This document shows positions 1 through 11,409 of a DNA stretch of 64,000 nt, piece after piece. The stretch is taken from positions 18,329,775-18,393,774 of the forward strand of contig OZ029915.1 of assembly GCA_964023275.1 (NCBI GenBank), read 5' to 3'. The translations under genes and the position numbers were made by a program. A model generated the notes under the pieces. That model was not told the DNA's origin and searched no databases. It saw only the letters and a list, made by a program, of their open reading frames with translations. This DNA is from Norana najaformis. Taxonomy: Eukaryota; Annelida; Clitellata; Crassiclitellata; Hormogastridae. Numbering within the stretch: position 1 is the stretch's first letter; every line of letters starts with the position of its first letter.

Positions 1-1260
1 TAATCACCAATTCGCAAACATTTTGGTAATCATGTTCACAAACCATATTTCAACATTACATTAATGACTGCAAGCTGCCTGGGTAGCATACAAAAAGCAA
101 CTTTCTGCAAACATACCCAATATCATTTCTCTTCTGAACTGGTTTGCTTGCACCTGAAGGATGCTGAAACAATACACACAGATTAGACTTGTCTTTTATA
201 TGTGATTAAAAAACCTACCAGCCAACTTGACAACAATGACTTGCAGCAATTCTCTGATCAAATGGCCTTGCAGATTTGTTACCAGATATATTACTATGCT
301 ACACAGTCAAGCATTAGCAGAGCAAATGTTATGTGTGAAATGCCATGTGTGGTGAGAAAAAGTCCAAAATTAGTGTTTCTCTATAGCTAGGCTAACTTGG
401 GAATGCAATGGTTGGATAATTTTACTTGTCAGGGATAATAATGCCTATCAAGTTGGAAGTGTAATTCATGTTCGACTGTAGAAGACACATTCACTGGATC
501 AATAATCCTGTAAAGGACCATTTGTTGCCAACATGTTAGTCATTGACATACTCAATCCACCTGAATACAACAACGCTTTGCAACCCTTAAATTTAACCTA
601 TAATCTTACCCAAAATAAATCCCTAACCAATGGTCAAAAGTATCCACATCTTAGCAAAAACCCCTTAAACCTCCACTTGAATGCATTGCCCTTCATTGTA
701 AGAAATACTGCAATCGTTAACCAAAAATATTAACCAATACCATACACCCCAACCATGTAACTACCTAAAACACCCATCCAAAATCCATACCAAACACCTT
801 TATCTCCACATTTAACTCTGAAACTTCCCACTTCATTGTATTGGACTTCATCATAAAAAACTTCATGAGCATATGTACAAAATTTGACTTCCCATTAAAC
901 CGCCTCCAAATTATAAACTGTTAGATTTCATCCTTAGCATAAATTGACTTAAACACACTAAAATATGATATCTTGGCATCTTCGTTATTGGAATCTCCAG
1001 TACAAACTGCTAATGAGCAAGTTCTGCAGTTCCTAGTCTACTTTAACTGAGCTTCTTGATATGCAAATTTCTTTAGAACTAAGCGAGTAGCAGTAAATCA
1101 CACACTACAGCTTTAGTTTAACTCTGCTATCTCTGAGGCTAGGCATCACAGAATAATCAGCTAGAACATTGGTGTCATCATTCTCATCTTCCCTCAAACC
1201 ACACTAGCACACTAGCCTTAAGCAACAGTGTAGACTTGTTTCATCTGCCAAATCTGAATA
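1..1260. other. intergenic, no gene recognised
   Basis: AT-rich DNA with only short random open frames. No splice-bounded coding segment, tandem array or repeat terminus could be supported here. Confidence 0.5.
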
Positions 1261-1269
1261 TTTAATTAA

Positions 1270-1530
1270 TTAATTTAACTTCTTGCAATTTCTGCATAGG
1301 CCTTTCACTCAAAACTGAAAACATTCCTCTTTCACTGATCCTACCCTGACTCCTCTTCTTCCTCTTATCCCTATTTCCACTCCAATCCCAAACCACCACC
1401 CACCGTAGCTGCCACGCTGTCTCTCTGCCTGACCTTTTGATCTTGACCTGGAATAAGCTGGCCCTCGTGACGTGGCTTTCGTTGGGCGCTGTAGAAATCT
1501 CGAGATTACGACATGCAATAATGTAACACA
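1270..1530 (+). repeat. LINE 3'-tail family, copy 1
   Basis: The segment shares a long common core with copies near 13.84, 32.4, 46.98, 48.4 and 62.64 kb. The core begins with CTTGCAATTTCTGC, contains TTTCACTCAAAACTGAAAAC, and ends with GGGCGCTGTAGAAATCTCGA followed by TTACGA-like units. In fuller copies the upstream part reads as a LINE C-terminus (W-N-K-L-P followed by F-H-S-x-L-K-T-x-L-F). This copy is therefore interpreted as a 5'-truncated LINE end or a SINE borrowing that tail. Confidence 0.7.
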
Positions 1531-1984
1531 AAAATTGACCAAGAAACAGAACATCTGAATTTTGTATCGGGTACAATTATCTTCTACCAGCTCATCGAAT
1601 ATTGAATGCAGTTAACACTACGCTGTCGGTTCTTTTATATTATAAATATGAAAATGATTTTACAGATATTTAGTAAAATTTGTTACAGAACGGCTTTACG
1701 GTGTCCAAATGCAACTTGAGACCTTTGATCATCTGCCTGAAACAATTTGTTTACTACTTGCCTTGGACTGCTTGGCCATGATTTAAGTTAATAATTTCTT
1801 TTAGTCTATTTCCATTGATAACATCATCCAACACGCGCTTATGCAAAGCACACGTTCTGTTTCGTGGTTTACATTAGCAACACAAGCTATTTCACTGCAA
1901 CGCCTTCTAGTGACGTCATTCCACCTTAAGCGGCATCTGGTAGTTGACTACAATTTAAGGGGCCCAATGTGAAACTCAAATGTT

Positions 1985-2570
1985 AATGTACATGTTTTTA
2001 TATAGCGACTGTATGGCCTCGACCCAGCTCATTTTTAAATGAATTTATCGGGCGAGATCCTTCCCCACCGCTGTCCGTTTGAATGGACGCCACGCCATTT
2101 AAGGTCCCTGTGTACCGACCGTGCGACGCTTTGTCAGCAATTTCCGAAATAGGGAGGGTTATCATCTGAATTTGGAAAATGAGGCAAGTTTTTATGATCC
2201 AAATGTTGCGAAGGCGTTAGGCCAAATGTTAAGCTTAAAATTAGCTTAATTATGTATATTATTTTAATCAACTTTTAAAAGAAAACCTGGAAGAGAGCAA
2301 TTCTTGCCTATATGCTGGCCTTAGTTAGCTATATCGGTTAGTGCGTACGCCACGGAGCCTCTGTGCGTGAGGATCCCCGGTTCGCGTCCCGATCGTGGCT
2401 TATTTCAGATATTTAAATCTCAGGCTAGTACGGTCCGTGCACGGGGACCTTAAATGGCTTGGCGCCCATTCAAACGGGCAGCGGTGGTGAAGGATCTCAC
2501 CTGATAAATTCATTGCAAAATGAGCAGGGTCGAGGCCATACGGTCGCTATATAATACCTATACATTTTTA
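1985..2570. mobile_element. foldback (inverted-repeat) element with tRNA-like core
   Basis: About 130 bp at the left (roughly 1993-2124) recurs inverted at the right (roughly 2437-2565), with only scattered mismatches. Shared blocks include TATGGCCTCGACCC, GAATTTATC, CCGTTTGAATGG and CCATTTAAGGTCC. The roughly 300-bp spacer holds a tRNA-like A box and B box. No clear target-site duplication was seen because the outermost bases have diverged. The right end abuts a LINE 3' tail, so insertion into that tail is possible. Confidence 0.7.
2326..2389 (+). promoter_or_regulatory. tRNA-like pol III A box and B box
   Basis: TAGCTATATCGG at 2326-2337 fits an A box, and GGTTCGCGTCC at 2379-2389 differs from the B-box consensus GGTTCGANNCC at one fixed position. 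The spacing is within the tRNA/SINE range. The sequence does not fold into an obvious full tRNA, so it looks like a SINE head rather than a working tRNA gene. Confidence 0.5.
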
Positions 2571-2584
2571 CATTTTATCGATTT

Positions 2585-2668
2585 TGTTTTGATTGAACGC
2601 CTGGGTATGAGCTGGTTCCCGCGTCTTGGCTTTCGTTGGGAAATCTCGAGCTTACGATAATGATACAC
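2585..2668 (+). repeat. LINE 3'-tail family, partial copy
   Basis: Only the distal tail is present: GATTTTGTTTTGATTGAACG, then CTGGTTCCCGCG, then GGCTTTCGTTGGG and AAATCTCGAG with a TTACGATAATG end. It begins about 15 bp after the right arm of the foldback element. Confidence 0.6.
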
Positions 2669-2669
2669 G

Positions 2670-3739
2670 AGCTCTGTTGTCCAAAGTTAACCTATACAGA
2701 GAGCACTGCTTTGCTAAAAGAGACAGCGTCGGTATTTATAGAAATCTGTGCTTGCCGTTTAACACGCCCTTAGTGAGAGATTAGGAATCTTTGTCCGTCG
2801 TGGTTTGCGAAGTACGCCTTGCAAATCGCTCTTGTCACTGAACGTGGTGCGTCTTTCGATAGGTATGTCGATTGAAATGGTTTGCTCTGTGTGCCCGCTT
2901 CTGTTAGCGTCGTCGTCTTCGTCAGTCGTCTCGCGTTTTCAAATCACAGTCACTTTTTAGCAACATGAACGCTTTATAGTGCATTGCGGTGAAAAGTTTT
3001 GAGCAGTTGTTGAAACTTTTAAGCTTTTGAACTGCTAAATAAACTGTCGGCTTTGTCCCGTGAGTATTCTGAGAGCAGTACATTTGAGAATAACGAAATA
3101 ATGGCAGTATAAAAAATAACCAATTTTATTTCTTAACAAAATTTCTTAAGACAGGACCGACTTATAAGGTTGTGACGTTGCTTTTGCGCCACACCTAATT
3201 CACAACCTGACGGTGACGGAGATGTAAGCCTGTCACGAAAATGTAAATTGTAAATCTACGAAATATTTCAGCACCACAAAAAGCTGTGTCAAGGAGACCA
3301 GCTAATTCATTGGTGCTTAAGTCAAAATCCGCAAGAACCAAATGTTGAACAGTTCATATCCAGCTCAAAAAGCATAGGTCAAGCCGTCAACCATAGGTCA
3401 AACCGACAACCATAGGTCAAGCCTAGACAGTTGTAACCCAGTTGTAGCTAACATGGAAAGTAATTATGATGATGACAGGATTCACAAGATAGCCACTGTC
3501 ATTTACTCTGGTTACTAGTATAACTTTTTGTTTGCATTTTCTCATAACCAGTTTTAGTTGGAATGGCAAATTCAGTGTGATTGTTCACATTGACATCTGC
3601 TTAGTCAGCAGTTACATCAGAGGAGGATCATGTTTCTCGTGTATTTTGTTCCCTCTTTAGGTAAAACAAACTGCTAAGGTCTTGGTGGCAGTGATTCTTT
3701 CAAATGATCTGCTTTTATATCTCAGTTTGTTGTGTCAGA
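2670..3739. other. intergenic, one short tandem repeat, no gene
   Basis: No coding segment was recognised. At about 3372-3425 a unit of roughly 20 bp (CATAGGTCAAGCC plus a short linker) is present three times in tandem with one or two changes. Confidence 0.45.
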
Positions 3740-3960
3740 TCCATCAACTTGCTTTCTCTGCAACTTCTAGTTCAGCACGCCTAGTTTTCTCTGCAGCTTC
3801 TGCTCTTCCTCTGTGAGCTCAAGTTGCTGTCTCTGCATTTGCAGTTCAGCATTCCTTGTTCTTTCTATCTCTGTCATTTTTCCCTTCCTTTCTTTCATTT
3901 CTAATTCTATTTGTTGTCTTTGTAATTCCATTGCTGCCTCTGCATTTCCATCATTGAAGC
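3740..3960 (-). pseudogene. frameshifted coiled-coil ORF remnant
   Basis: Read on the minus strand, this stretch encodes a Gln/Glu/Lys-rich coiled coil (A-E-A-A-M-E-L-Q-R-Q-Q, then E-L-Q-M-Q-R-Q-Q-L-E-L) that hits a stop. The coiled-coil pattern (A-E-A-A-E-K-T-R-R-A-E-L-E) continues in the next frame, so at least one frameshift has occurred. Such highly charged helices occur in gag-like or transposon-associated proteins, but no specific family was recognised. Two further open minus-strand stretches downstream (4307-4579 and 5071-5357) might belong to the same dead element; that is only proximity. Confidence 0.35.
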
Positions 3961-4769
3961 ATTATTTCCATAGCTAATGGGGTGAAAGCAGGTTTTTCCA
4001 CTGGCTCCCTGTCAGGTTTTGCTGTACACCAATTTCCACCGGTTCCTCAATGAACCACTCTAACTAGTGCTTCTAGTAATGCTTTTTGACTACAGTCTTT
4101 TAGTTTCTCAGTCTTCAAGCCATACTTAAGCAAGGCTTGCTTAAGCCATGCCTAATTTCTTTTTTTCTGCCAACAGTCATTTCATCTTACTTACTTAATT
4201 AACCTATGACAACGGTAAATTTATGCAACATGAGGAAAAATATAAATTCTTTATATTTACATAAAAAGACACAAGTGCAAATGATAATCAAGTTATTAAA
4301 ACATTCTTAAGATGCAGGATGAGCATTTTCACCTATCTCGTCTTCATTCTTTCTTATGTAGTGTCTCTTCTTTGGCTGCTCCAAACTGACATTGACTTTC
4401 TCCGTGAAACTCTTTCTTGTTGTCGACAACAGGATCTTCCGATGATTCCAACCGGATCGACGATCACCAGTCAAATTTAAATACTGGAAAAGGTGGCCAT
4501 CATGTGCCATCGTAGTTGCTTGTCGACTATTGAATTTCAGTCCTTCAGTCGTTGCACTTGCATCTTTGGCTGAAATCATCTACCAGCATTAGATTCTGTA
4601 ATTGAATCATCATCCACAAGTTTCTTCATGACCCAGAGATATGTGAATCCCACTGCACTGTATAATTTCAACCAGACAGTTTCAGCAATCTTCATAACTG
4701 TCGGCAACTGGGCTCCGAACCATCCGCTCACGCAATTCATAGTTCGGCTTTAACTCAAGTAAATACAAA

Positions 4770-4965
4770 CACTGTCTTTGAGTTACAAAATTATAATTAA
4801 ATAATTAATTAAAACACAATAATACTTGAATTCTTACAGTTCCTAAATGTCTGAATCTATTAACAACATTTGTAACTCAAGCTTTCAGCTTGGCACGCAA
4901 CGGACTCTTTCTGCTCGCTCTCTTCAAGCCAACCCCGTTGACTCGAGACTGGAACACAAGAGTTC
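4770..4965. repeat. three-copy interspersed repeat, copy 1
   Basis: This copy shares an ordered series of blocks with about 26150-26350 and 52930-53180: an AATTATAATTAAA-like run, a TGTAACTCAA...TTTCAGCTT segment, and CGCTCTCTTC...AA. The three copies lie tens of kilobases apart. Family and orientation are unknown. Confidence 0.5.
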
Positions 4966-5849
4966 CCTTATGTATGCCAGTGCAAAACCAATTCAAGCAA
5001 CCATTGAGTCTTGCCCCAGGAGAATCATGAAATTTATTCCATCTTCAAAGGGGAGTCAATGGAGTGTGTCTCATATTGTCTGATATATGAGAACTTCAGC
5101 AGATTGGCTAGTAGTTGGGCAGTGCAGTTGATAGATGACAGTGTTGATCAGATCACTTGCTGTTGCAAAAGAACGGAGTAAAACCTCAAAAGGGTAATGA
5201 TCGCATTGAGTTCCACACGTTTTGGGCACAAATCTGTCAAATGTAAACTGTGATCCTGCTGCCATGATGGAGAGGTGAGCAGGTCAGAATCTTGCTGTGT
5301 CGCATCTACAGTGTGATGACTTGTAGTTGCAGATCCCTGTTGTACATCTGGTGCCATGTCTCAACTGCAACCAAGATGCAATGATCATGGCTGGTGTCGG
5401 ATGTCATGCTGTTTTCGACTGAGGCTGTGGATGTTCTACATTCCAAGCCACAGTACAGTTAGTTGCATTGAATTGTCTGCTTGTTGCGTTGTAAAGGCAG
5501 TGTTCCTTTATAATGTAACAAGCTAAGCTTATGAGTCTTGGGAGATTTTCTCCAAAACAACAAACTATTTCTGATGAGGTGTTCGGTGTTATGTTTTCAA
5601 CATATTTGCTGTCGTCTGGATTTAACTAGACAATTTTTAAAACTGTAATGTTGACTGTTTAGTGTGCTATGCTTTATTATAGTCAATGACCGCAGTTAAA
5701 TATGGCTTTAAATATTGTATAAATGTTTTAAATGTCTGTGATTTTTTTGCATTTTAGTCCATTGCTGGTAGGAAAGAATAAATTGGCTTTGTCAGAATTT
5801 TCTGGTTTTAAGCAAGAGTCCTTTATCTGTTATATGGATCAGTTCCAGT

Positions 5850-8472
5850 ATGCCTTCAATTAAAGTTGGAACCAAAGCAAGAGATTGTTTAGTATCGACT
5901 GCTGCAGATTATGTTGTTACAAAAGATGTTAATTTCGTATCAGAGGTTAAAACTGAATTTGTATGCAAAACTGTCACAGATAAAACCTTGGCAACAATAC
6001 CAGAATTTAACATTCGTTGTTTATTGCCAAAACACAGTAGAAAACTACAAGCTAATTCAAGGAAATTTACTGGGATGAATTATTGTGGTGGTTATGATGA
6101 GAACAAAAGAAGAGTACTAAATTCTGCTTCAGCAGTTCCTCGTTGTGATGTTGATGTCGGTCATCTTAAAGGGGAACCTTTAGTAACATCTGTCATGAGC
6201 TCTGATGTGTCGAATGGTACAGCAATGACATTGGAACAGGTAATTCCAGACTTTGCGTTTATGATGAAGACCTGCAGTGAAAACCCTGTTGTCATACAAT
6301 CTATCATGTTGCTGCTCTTGGATTGTTACCCTGAGCTGGCCTCTGACATCATGACTCTTGAACTGGCTGCATTTAGGGAGTTTATGCTGCTAAAGTTAAA
6401 CAAGGACAGGACTGATATACTTGCTGCAGGTGCAGTTTCTCTACACCAGCAAAAACAGAATCGGTTGTTACAACAGAAAGAAACTGCACCTTATCCAAAA
6501 CATGAAAATAGTACATGTCACACTGTTCAATGTCACAGCCGTCCAATATTGTCGGGCATGCATTTTATGCCAAATCCTCCATCTTGCAGCACTGTTGCTC
6601 CTGAACTGATGGGTCATAAAACAGCCTTATCACAGCTTCAGCTTAGTGAATGGTTTAGAAACCCAGTTTCAAGAAGCTGTGCACCACATGCTAGTCTTGG
6701 TCAAGTTCCAGCGACATCAGACATGCTAAGTTTAGTGACTGACGATGTTTCCAGTACTTGTAATAGCTGCGTGAATGGGAATATGAAGATTCAGGATCTT
6801 AACTATCAAGGTCGGAATGTAAATTGTAGATGTCAGAGTGGCAGTTTAATGTCAAGACCATCAGTTGAGTGTAGCAAAAAGATCTGCAGTTCATTGGCAC
6901 ATTCTGTAAACCCAGACTTGTATCAAAAAGATAAAAAATGTTCTGTGAAAATTTGTGAATGTAAAACTAGGAAGACTGATTCTCTGTGTGATAGCATTCA
7001 GTCACACTTGGACCTGCCAAAAGCACACTCAAGACTGAATGTTTCTTGCTCAAACTGTACAGCAAATATTGTTAAAAGTGAAGAAAATGACTTGGTACGT
7101 ACTTCAGATGCAAAATTTCAGCTGGCTAATTATTTATCCATAATAACTGTCAGCAACAGTGGCTTTAAGACTGGCATCTGTTTACCTACAGCATCAGCAG
7201 AATGCAGCAGTTTTGCTTCTGGACATACAAGTGCAGCTACTCTTATTCCTGGTAAGCCCATTGTGTTTTCCCAGAGGAGCAGACCAGTAGCAACAGACTT
7301 CATCAGTGTCGTATCAAAGCCACCAGTTGAATCTTGTCTGGTGACTAATAAAAATTCACAGAGCAGTAGCATTATTAAAACTGAAACAACTTCTACTTTT
7401 AATTACCTGGTAAACCAACATGGAATATCTCATCCTGCTACTACAGATATCATTAAGCCTGATGCAAAGTCAGCAGGCAGTTTTAATTCCACGCTAGATC
7501 ATCAGTCATTTCCTTACATGTGCCAAACAGAATTTCTTAAAACTGAAGCAAAGGCACAGGATGGGTTAAATTTACAAGAAATTATTCAACCATCTGTGAC
7601 AGAAGTTACTAAAACTGAATCGGAGTTGCAGAGTTGTACGCCAAATGGACAAGCAGTTACTCAACCACCAGAAGTCACTGCAACTGGTGCTGTAAAAATT
7701 CAGGCAAAACTGAGCAGCTTAAATAGTATAACTAATAATAACATAGTTTCAGATTCAAAAGTCAGACTTGCCTATCAGAACAACATCAAGCAACTTGGTT
7801 TTTTACCTTTTGATGAACAAAAGAAAGCTGCTGATCAAAAGAATCCAGCAGGATGTGTAAATAATGCAATACCCAGGTTTAAAAGGAAATGTAGAACAGT
7901 AAATGGACCCAGATTTCAGCATAACAGGGAGTCATTTGGTAGTCCAAGAGCTTCTGCCAGAGACTCCAAACCAGTCTTGAATCTGACAAATTTTAATAAA
8001 ACCTCCTCTGTCACTTGTTTAAACAGTTCTTCAATGGATACAGGTCAAGTAAAGTTGTTTAGCAAGAATTCAATGCTTGACACAAAATGTGCACAACTGA
8101 AAGATGAAAGCAATGCAAAGCAATTCAGTAGTGTGCCAAATTTGTTGAAAAACTGTAGTCAAAAGCGACCACCAATGTATAAATGTGCAAGATGGGAGAA
8201 AAAGAACTCGCAGCAAAACGTTTTCCAGTGCTTGTATTATAACCCATCATGTAGAAGCTCTGGATGTGTGATGCCATTAAATGATTACAAGGAAGTTGGA
8301 AGATCTGCAGAGCCCTCAGCTAGGTTGACTACCAAGAGTTGTAAGTTATATAGTGGGAATTGCGATGTCAGATCGGAGTCTGGTGGCTTTTCTTGTTCTA
8401 ACAGAGCAAGAGCCATTAAATCATTAAAGCCTTGCTATGCAGAAAGAAGTTTACCTGCTTCATCTTCACAAG
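5850..8472 (+). CDS. helicase-like gene, exon 1: long disordered N-terminal region
   Basis: This exon gives about 874 residues open from an ATG. The frame closes with a stop 36 bases upstream of a credible acceptor region, so the ATG at 5850 is the simplest start; a 5'-UTR intron ending near 5757 is possible. The exon ends CAA G|GTATTT in phase 1, which matches the next exon. The protein is Ser/Thr/Cys/Lys-rich with no recognisable fold except a short hydrophobic helical patch around residues 130-185 (M-L-L-L-L-D-C-Y-P-E-L). It contains several SUMO-consensus tetrapeptides (V-K-T-E at residues 33-36, then V-K-S-E, I-K-T-E and L-K-T-E). If the intron is retained, translation ends two codons later. 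No function can be assigned to this part alone; it is joined to the helicase domain by phase and spacing. Confidence 0.7.
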
Positions 8473-9458
8473 GTATTTGATTTTATTTAAGTTGGCTGTC
8501 CTTTTAATTTAAAAAATTCAGTAACATATCTGTTTATAAATCAGTAAGTGGGTTGAGTTTCATTGGTAAACATTTGTGACTGTGACTGGTATAACTTTTG
8601 TTATTTATATGAAAAAAACTTGTAACCATTTAATCGTCATGAAAAAAGTAAATAGCAGCTCATAGGTGTATTGATTTTGGTCATTTCTGTTTGCTTTTTT
8701 GGATGTTTGCAGCATTCAACACAGTTGATACTGACATCTCAATAACGCATCTTAACATAACCTGGCCTATGTCAGAAAAATTGATGTGCATTAATTGAAC
8801 TCAGGTAGTGAAATATGTCTCAAAAAGTTCTTTGCATGATTCTCTCAGATATGTTACTGAATTTTTTCTAAATATTTGTTCAGAAACTTGGTCTACATAT
8901 TACAAAAATGTATAACTTTTTACTATTTGTAGTAAATATAATGTAGTTTCATGAAATTATTCAACACTTGCACCCTAATCCAATACAGTATTAAACCAAT
9001 TTTCAAATTTTTCCAACTTTGGCCGGATTTTCTCAGGTTTGATCATATTTTGACAGAAGTAAAGAACTGCCAAGAAGCTGGTTGATTTCAGGTCATTCTG
9101 TTCTTTATCATGCATATTGAAAAGTTCTTTTGAGTTCTTTTAAAAGTTGGCTTTAAAACATCCTTGCCATAATGCATTCTCATAACTATGTTGTGTATGA
9201 TCTGGCTCCCAAGAATGAAATAAATGTACGACTTTTGCCAGCTTTCTATTTCCCAAATTTATAAACTGTGAGAGTTTCTGTGTTCATGACTGAGTGGTCT
9301 GTTACAACTTGCATCTTGTTTTTGGTCATCCACAACCTTTATTACAATTTATTTTGGCCGATGGGAGTAAGAATGCACTTGGAAAACCAGTTAAATAAAT
9401 GATGTTGCAAAATGAGGATGCGAGCAGTGAAAGTGATGGTTGTTGCTGTGCAATTCAG
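8473..9458 (+). other. intron 1 of helicase-like gene
   Basis: AT-rich intron with no repeat terminus or extra exon recognised. It is bounded by GTATTT and a weakly pyrimidine-rich CAATTCAG acceptor. Confidence 0.55.
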
Positions 9459-9782
9459 GTAACTGGAATGTGTCTGGTCATCCGGATTACAGTGGTCTGT
9501 CATATTTCAAGAACAGCAGAACAGGCTTTGGAGTACTAGATGAGCATGACGTTGCCTCTAATGCAAAAACAGTTTTAAATGATCAGCTGAGCCAAAATCC
9601 TGGTATCGCTTGTCGTAGACGGTACATGTGGCACTTTTGCAATGCGGTATCTTCTGAAAGTTCCACGTGCAAATGTGGTAGAAAGCAGGATTTGGATGTG
9701 TATTATGGATTCAGTGACTTTGATATCAGGCCTGAGTTGCGGAAAGTCATGTCAGAGTTGGATTTTGAAGTTCCAACTAAAG
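9459..9782 (+). CDS. helicase-like gene, exon 2: lead-in and Q motif
   Basis: This 324-nt exon runs phase 1 to phase 1, between CAATTCAG and G|GTAGGT. Its last third follows the usual entry into a DEAD-box domain: F-S-D-F-D-I-R-P-E-L, then L-D-F-E-V-P-T-K, which completes P-T-K-V-Q with the next exon. This is the Q motif that contacts the adenine ring in DEAD-box helicases. A Cys cluster (C-K-C-G just after C-N-A) lies upstream, but a zinc site cannot be asserted. Confidence 0.75.
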
Positions 9783-10187
9783 GTAGGTTACTTTTCTATA
9801 TTTCATAGATCTGTGTATGTTTGTTTGTGAACATTTATGTAGTGCCTTTGAAGAACCTCTCAAAAATGTGTATTGCTAGCCTAACTGTATGTGAATGATG
9901 CTTTTGTAGCTGAAGGTCTCCAATGGCAGTTTGAGCAGACATGGGAAGAAAGACCTGTACATTTCCATTCACAGTTGACACATTCGAGCTTGGTCTAAAT
10001 TATGTCAGTCGTGCCAAGGTTAACAACTGATTTGAGTCCCCACGCCTGCAAATCTATACTGGATGACAAAACAAGTTTGGTGTTTGGCATCGGTTACTTC
10101 CCTTCTAATGTGGCAATCATGGCATTTTTGTTGAATGATTTAGAAAAACTGGTTTATATATGATTTTGGGGTAATTTTTGTTGATAG

Positions 10188-10315
10188 TTCAAGGATGTTG
10201 TCTGCAGCCTCTTTTGGATGGTTTGGATGTCATCTGTGCAGGAGGTTTGGGAGCTGGTAAGACCACTCTTCTGGCTCTGTGTATTTTACAGCGTCTGCAG
10301 TCAAGTAATAATCAG
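10188..10315 (+). CDS. helicase-like gene, exon 3: Walker A
   Basis: This 128-nt exon runs phase 1 to phase 0, from TTGATAG to CAG|GTGAGA. It completes the Q motif (V-Q-G-C-C-L-Q-P-L-L-D-G) and carries the P-loop G-G-L-G-A-G-K-T-T, then hydrophobic L-L-A-L-C-I-L-Q. The GxGKT core is intact, so nucleotide binding is plausible. The order (Q motif about 15 residues before the P-loop) is that of superfamily 2 DEAD-box proteins. Confidence 0.8.
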
Positions 10316-10569
10316 GTGAGAATAGAAGATGTAGATACAGTCTTTTTTATATGACTTGGATTGTAAAGACATTCTTTGTGATTTTTAGGAAGGTTTTATA
10401 GAGCTTCATTGCTTTTATTAATGTAAAAAACTTATTTAACGATTTAATGGTTAAAAAAGTTCTTTTGCATTTTTTTACATAAAAAAGGAAGTAAATAATG
10501 CATTTGTTAACACGCCATATGTCCATCAGCTGAGCGAGGAATCATATGTGTGGGTGGGTCACAATGGTC

Positions 10570-11400
10570 AGACAACAAAATTAAGACAGAACAAATAGGT
10601 CATAAGCCACTTTATGAATTTGTTTAGTGAGATATTGTTTTGAGTAATGTAAACAGGGAGATTATTCCAGATGGCTGGTGCAGAATTGCTGAATCTACTT
10701 TGGGAGAATTCAGTCCAGTAGTCCCTGCTGTCAGGGAGAGACAAACGGTTTTATGTAGCTGATTTCTGAGATCTTGATGGCTGGTTGCACTGTCTTCTCA
10801 GAGATGAGAGGTAAGTCGGTGGATAAGCTGAAAGAACCTTGCGTGCAGGTGATTTTGGACTTCACAGTCAGCCAACGTAGCTTTGCCAGCACAGGAGTGA
10901 CATGATCATGCCTGCGGGTTTGTGTCACTAGTTGGGCCAACAAGCTGTGGATGCTTTACAATGTGGAATTTTTAGACGGTAGTGCTGGACAGCAGTGAAT
11001 TACAGTAGTCGAGTTTTGTTCTGACTACAATACAAGCAACTGTCCTAATTAATTAAGCTCCAGCAGCAAGCACAATTGAACATGATGCATGGCTAGTATG
11101 TGGAAATACAAGGTTTTGTAGACAGCAGTAACAGGATGGTTAAATGTTACTTTAGAGGTGTCACCGGCTGTTAAACATTCCTGATAATGAATGTCCATAC
11201 CCACAGTATTGACTATTTTTAGGTCCTCAGTTGATGTTACTGATGAGGAAGTGCCAAGTACAATGACTTAACTTCCTTGAATTCAGGCAAAGTCTGTTAG
11301 TTAGGAGACAGCAGCAGACCGCTTCTGTACACTATGTTAGATTGTTGGTATTGGTGTCGATGTAATCTTGCTCTATGTACGATTGTAAAGTAAAGCTTGT
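10570..11400 (-). mobile_element. LINE reverse-transcriptase C-terminal fragment (degenerate)
   Basis: The minus strand reads, with stops, through K/x-V-I-V-L-G-T near 11250 and then T-R-R-H-D-H-V-T-P-V-L-A-K-L-R-W-L near 10860-10930. The latter matches the TRxYDHITPVLxxLHWLP signature downstream of the RT catalytic region in CR1/L2-type LINEs. It is disabled and lies antisense in intron 3 of the helicase-like gene. Confidence 0.65.
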
Positions 11401-11409
11401 GATTACAAT

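Noticed and set aside
2326-2400. Possible tRNA gene.
   Set aside because: A and B boxes are present but a convincing cloverleaf with acceptor stem is not, and it sits inside a foldback element.
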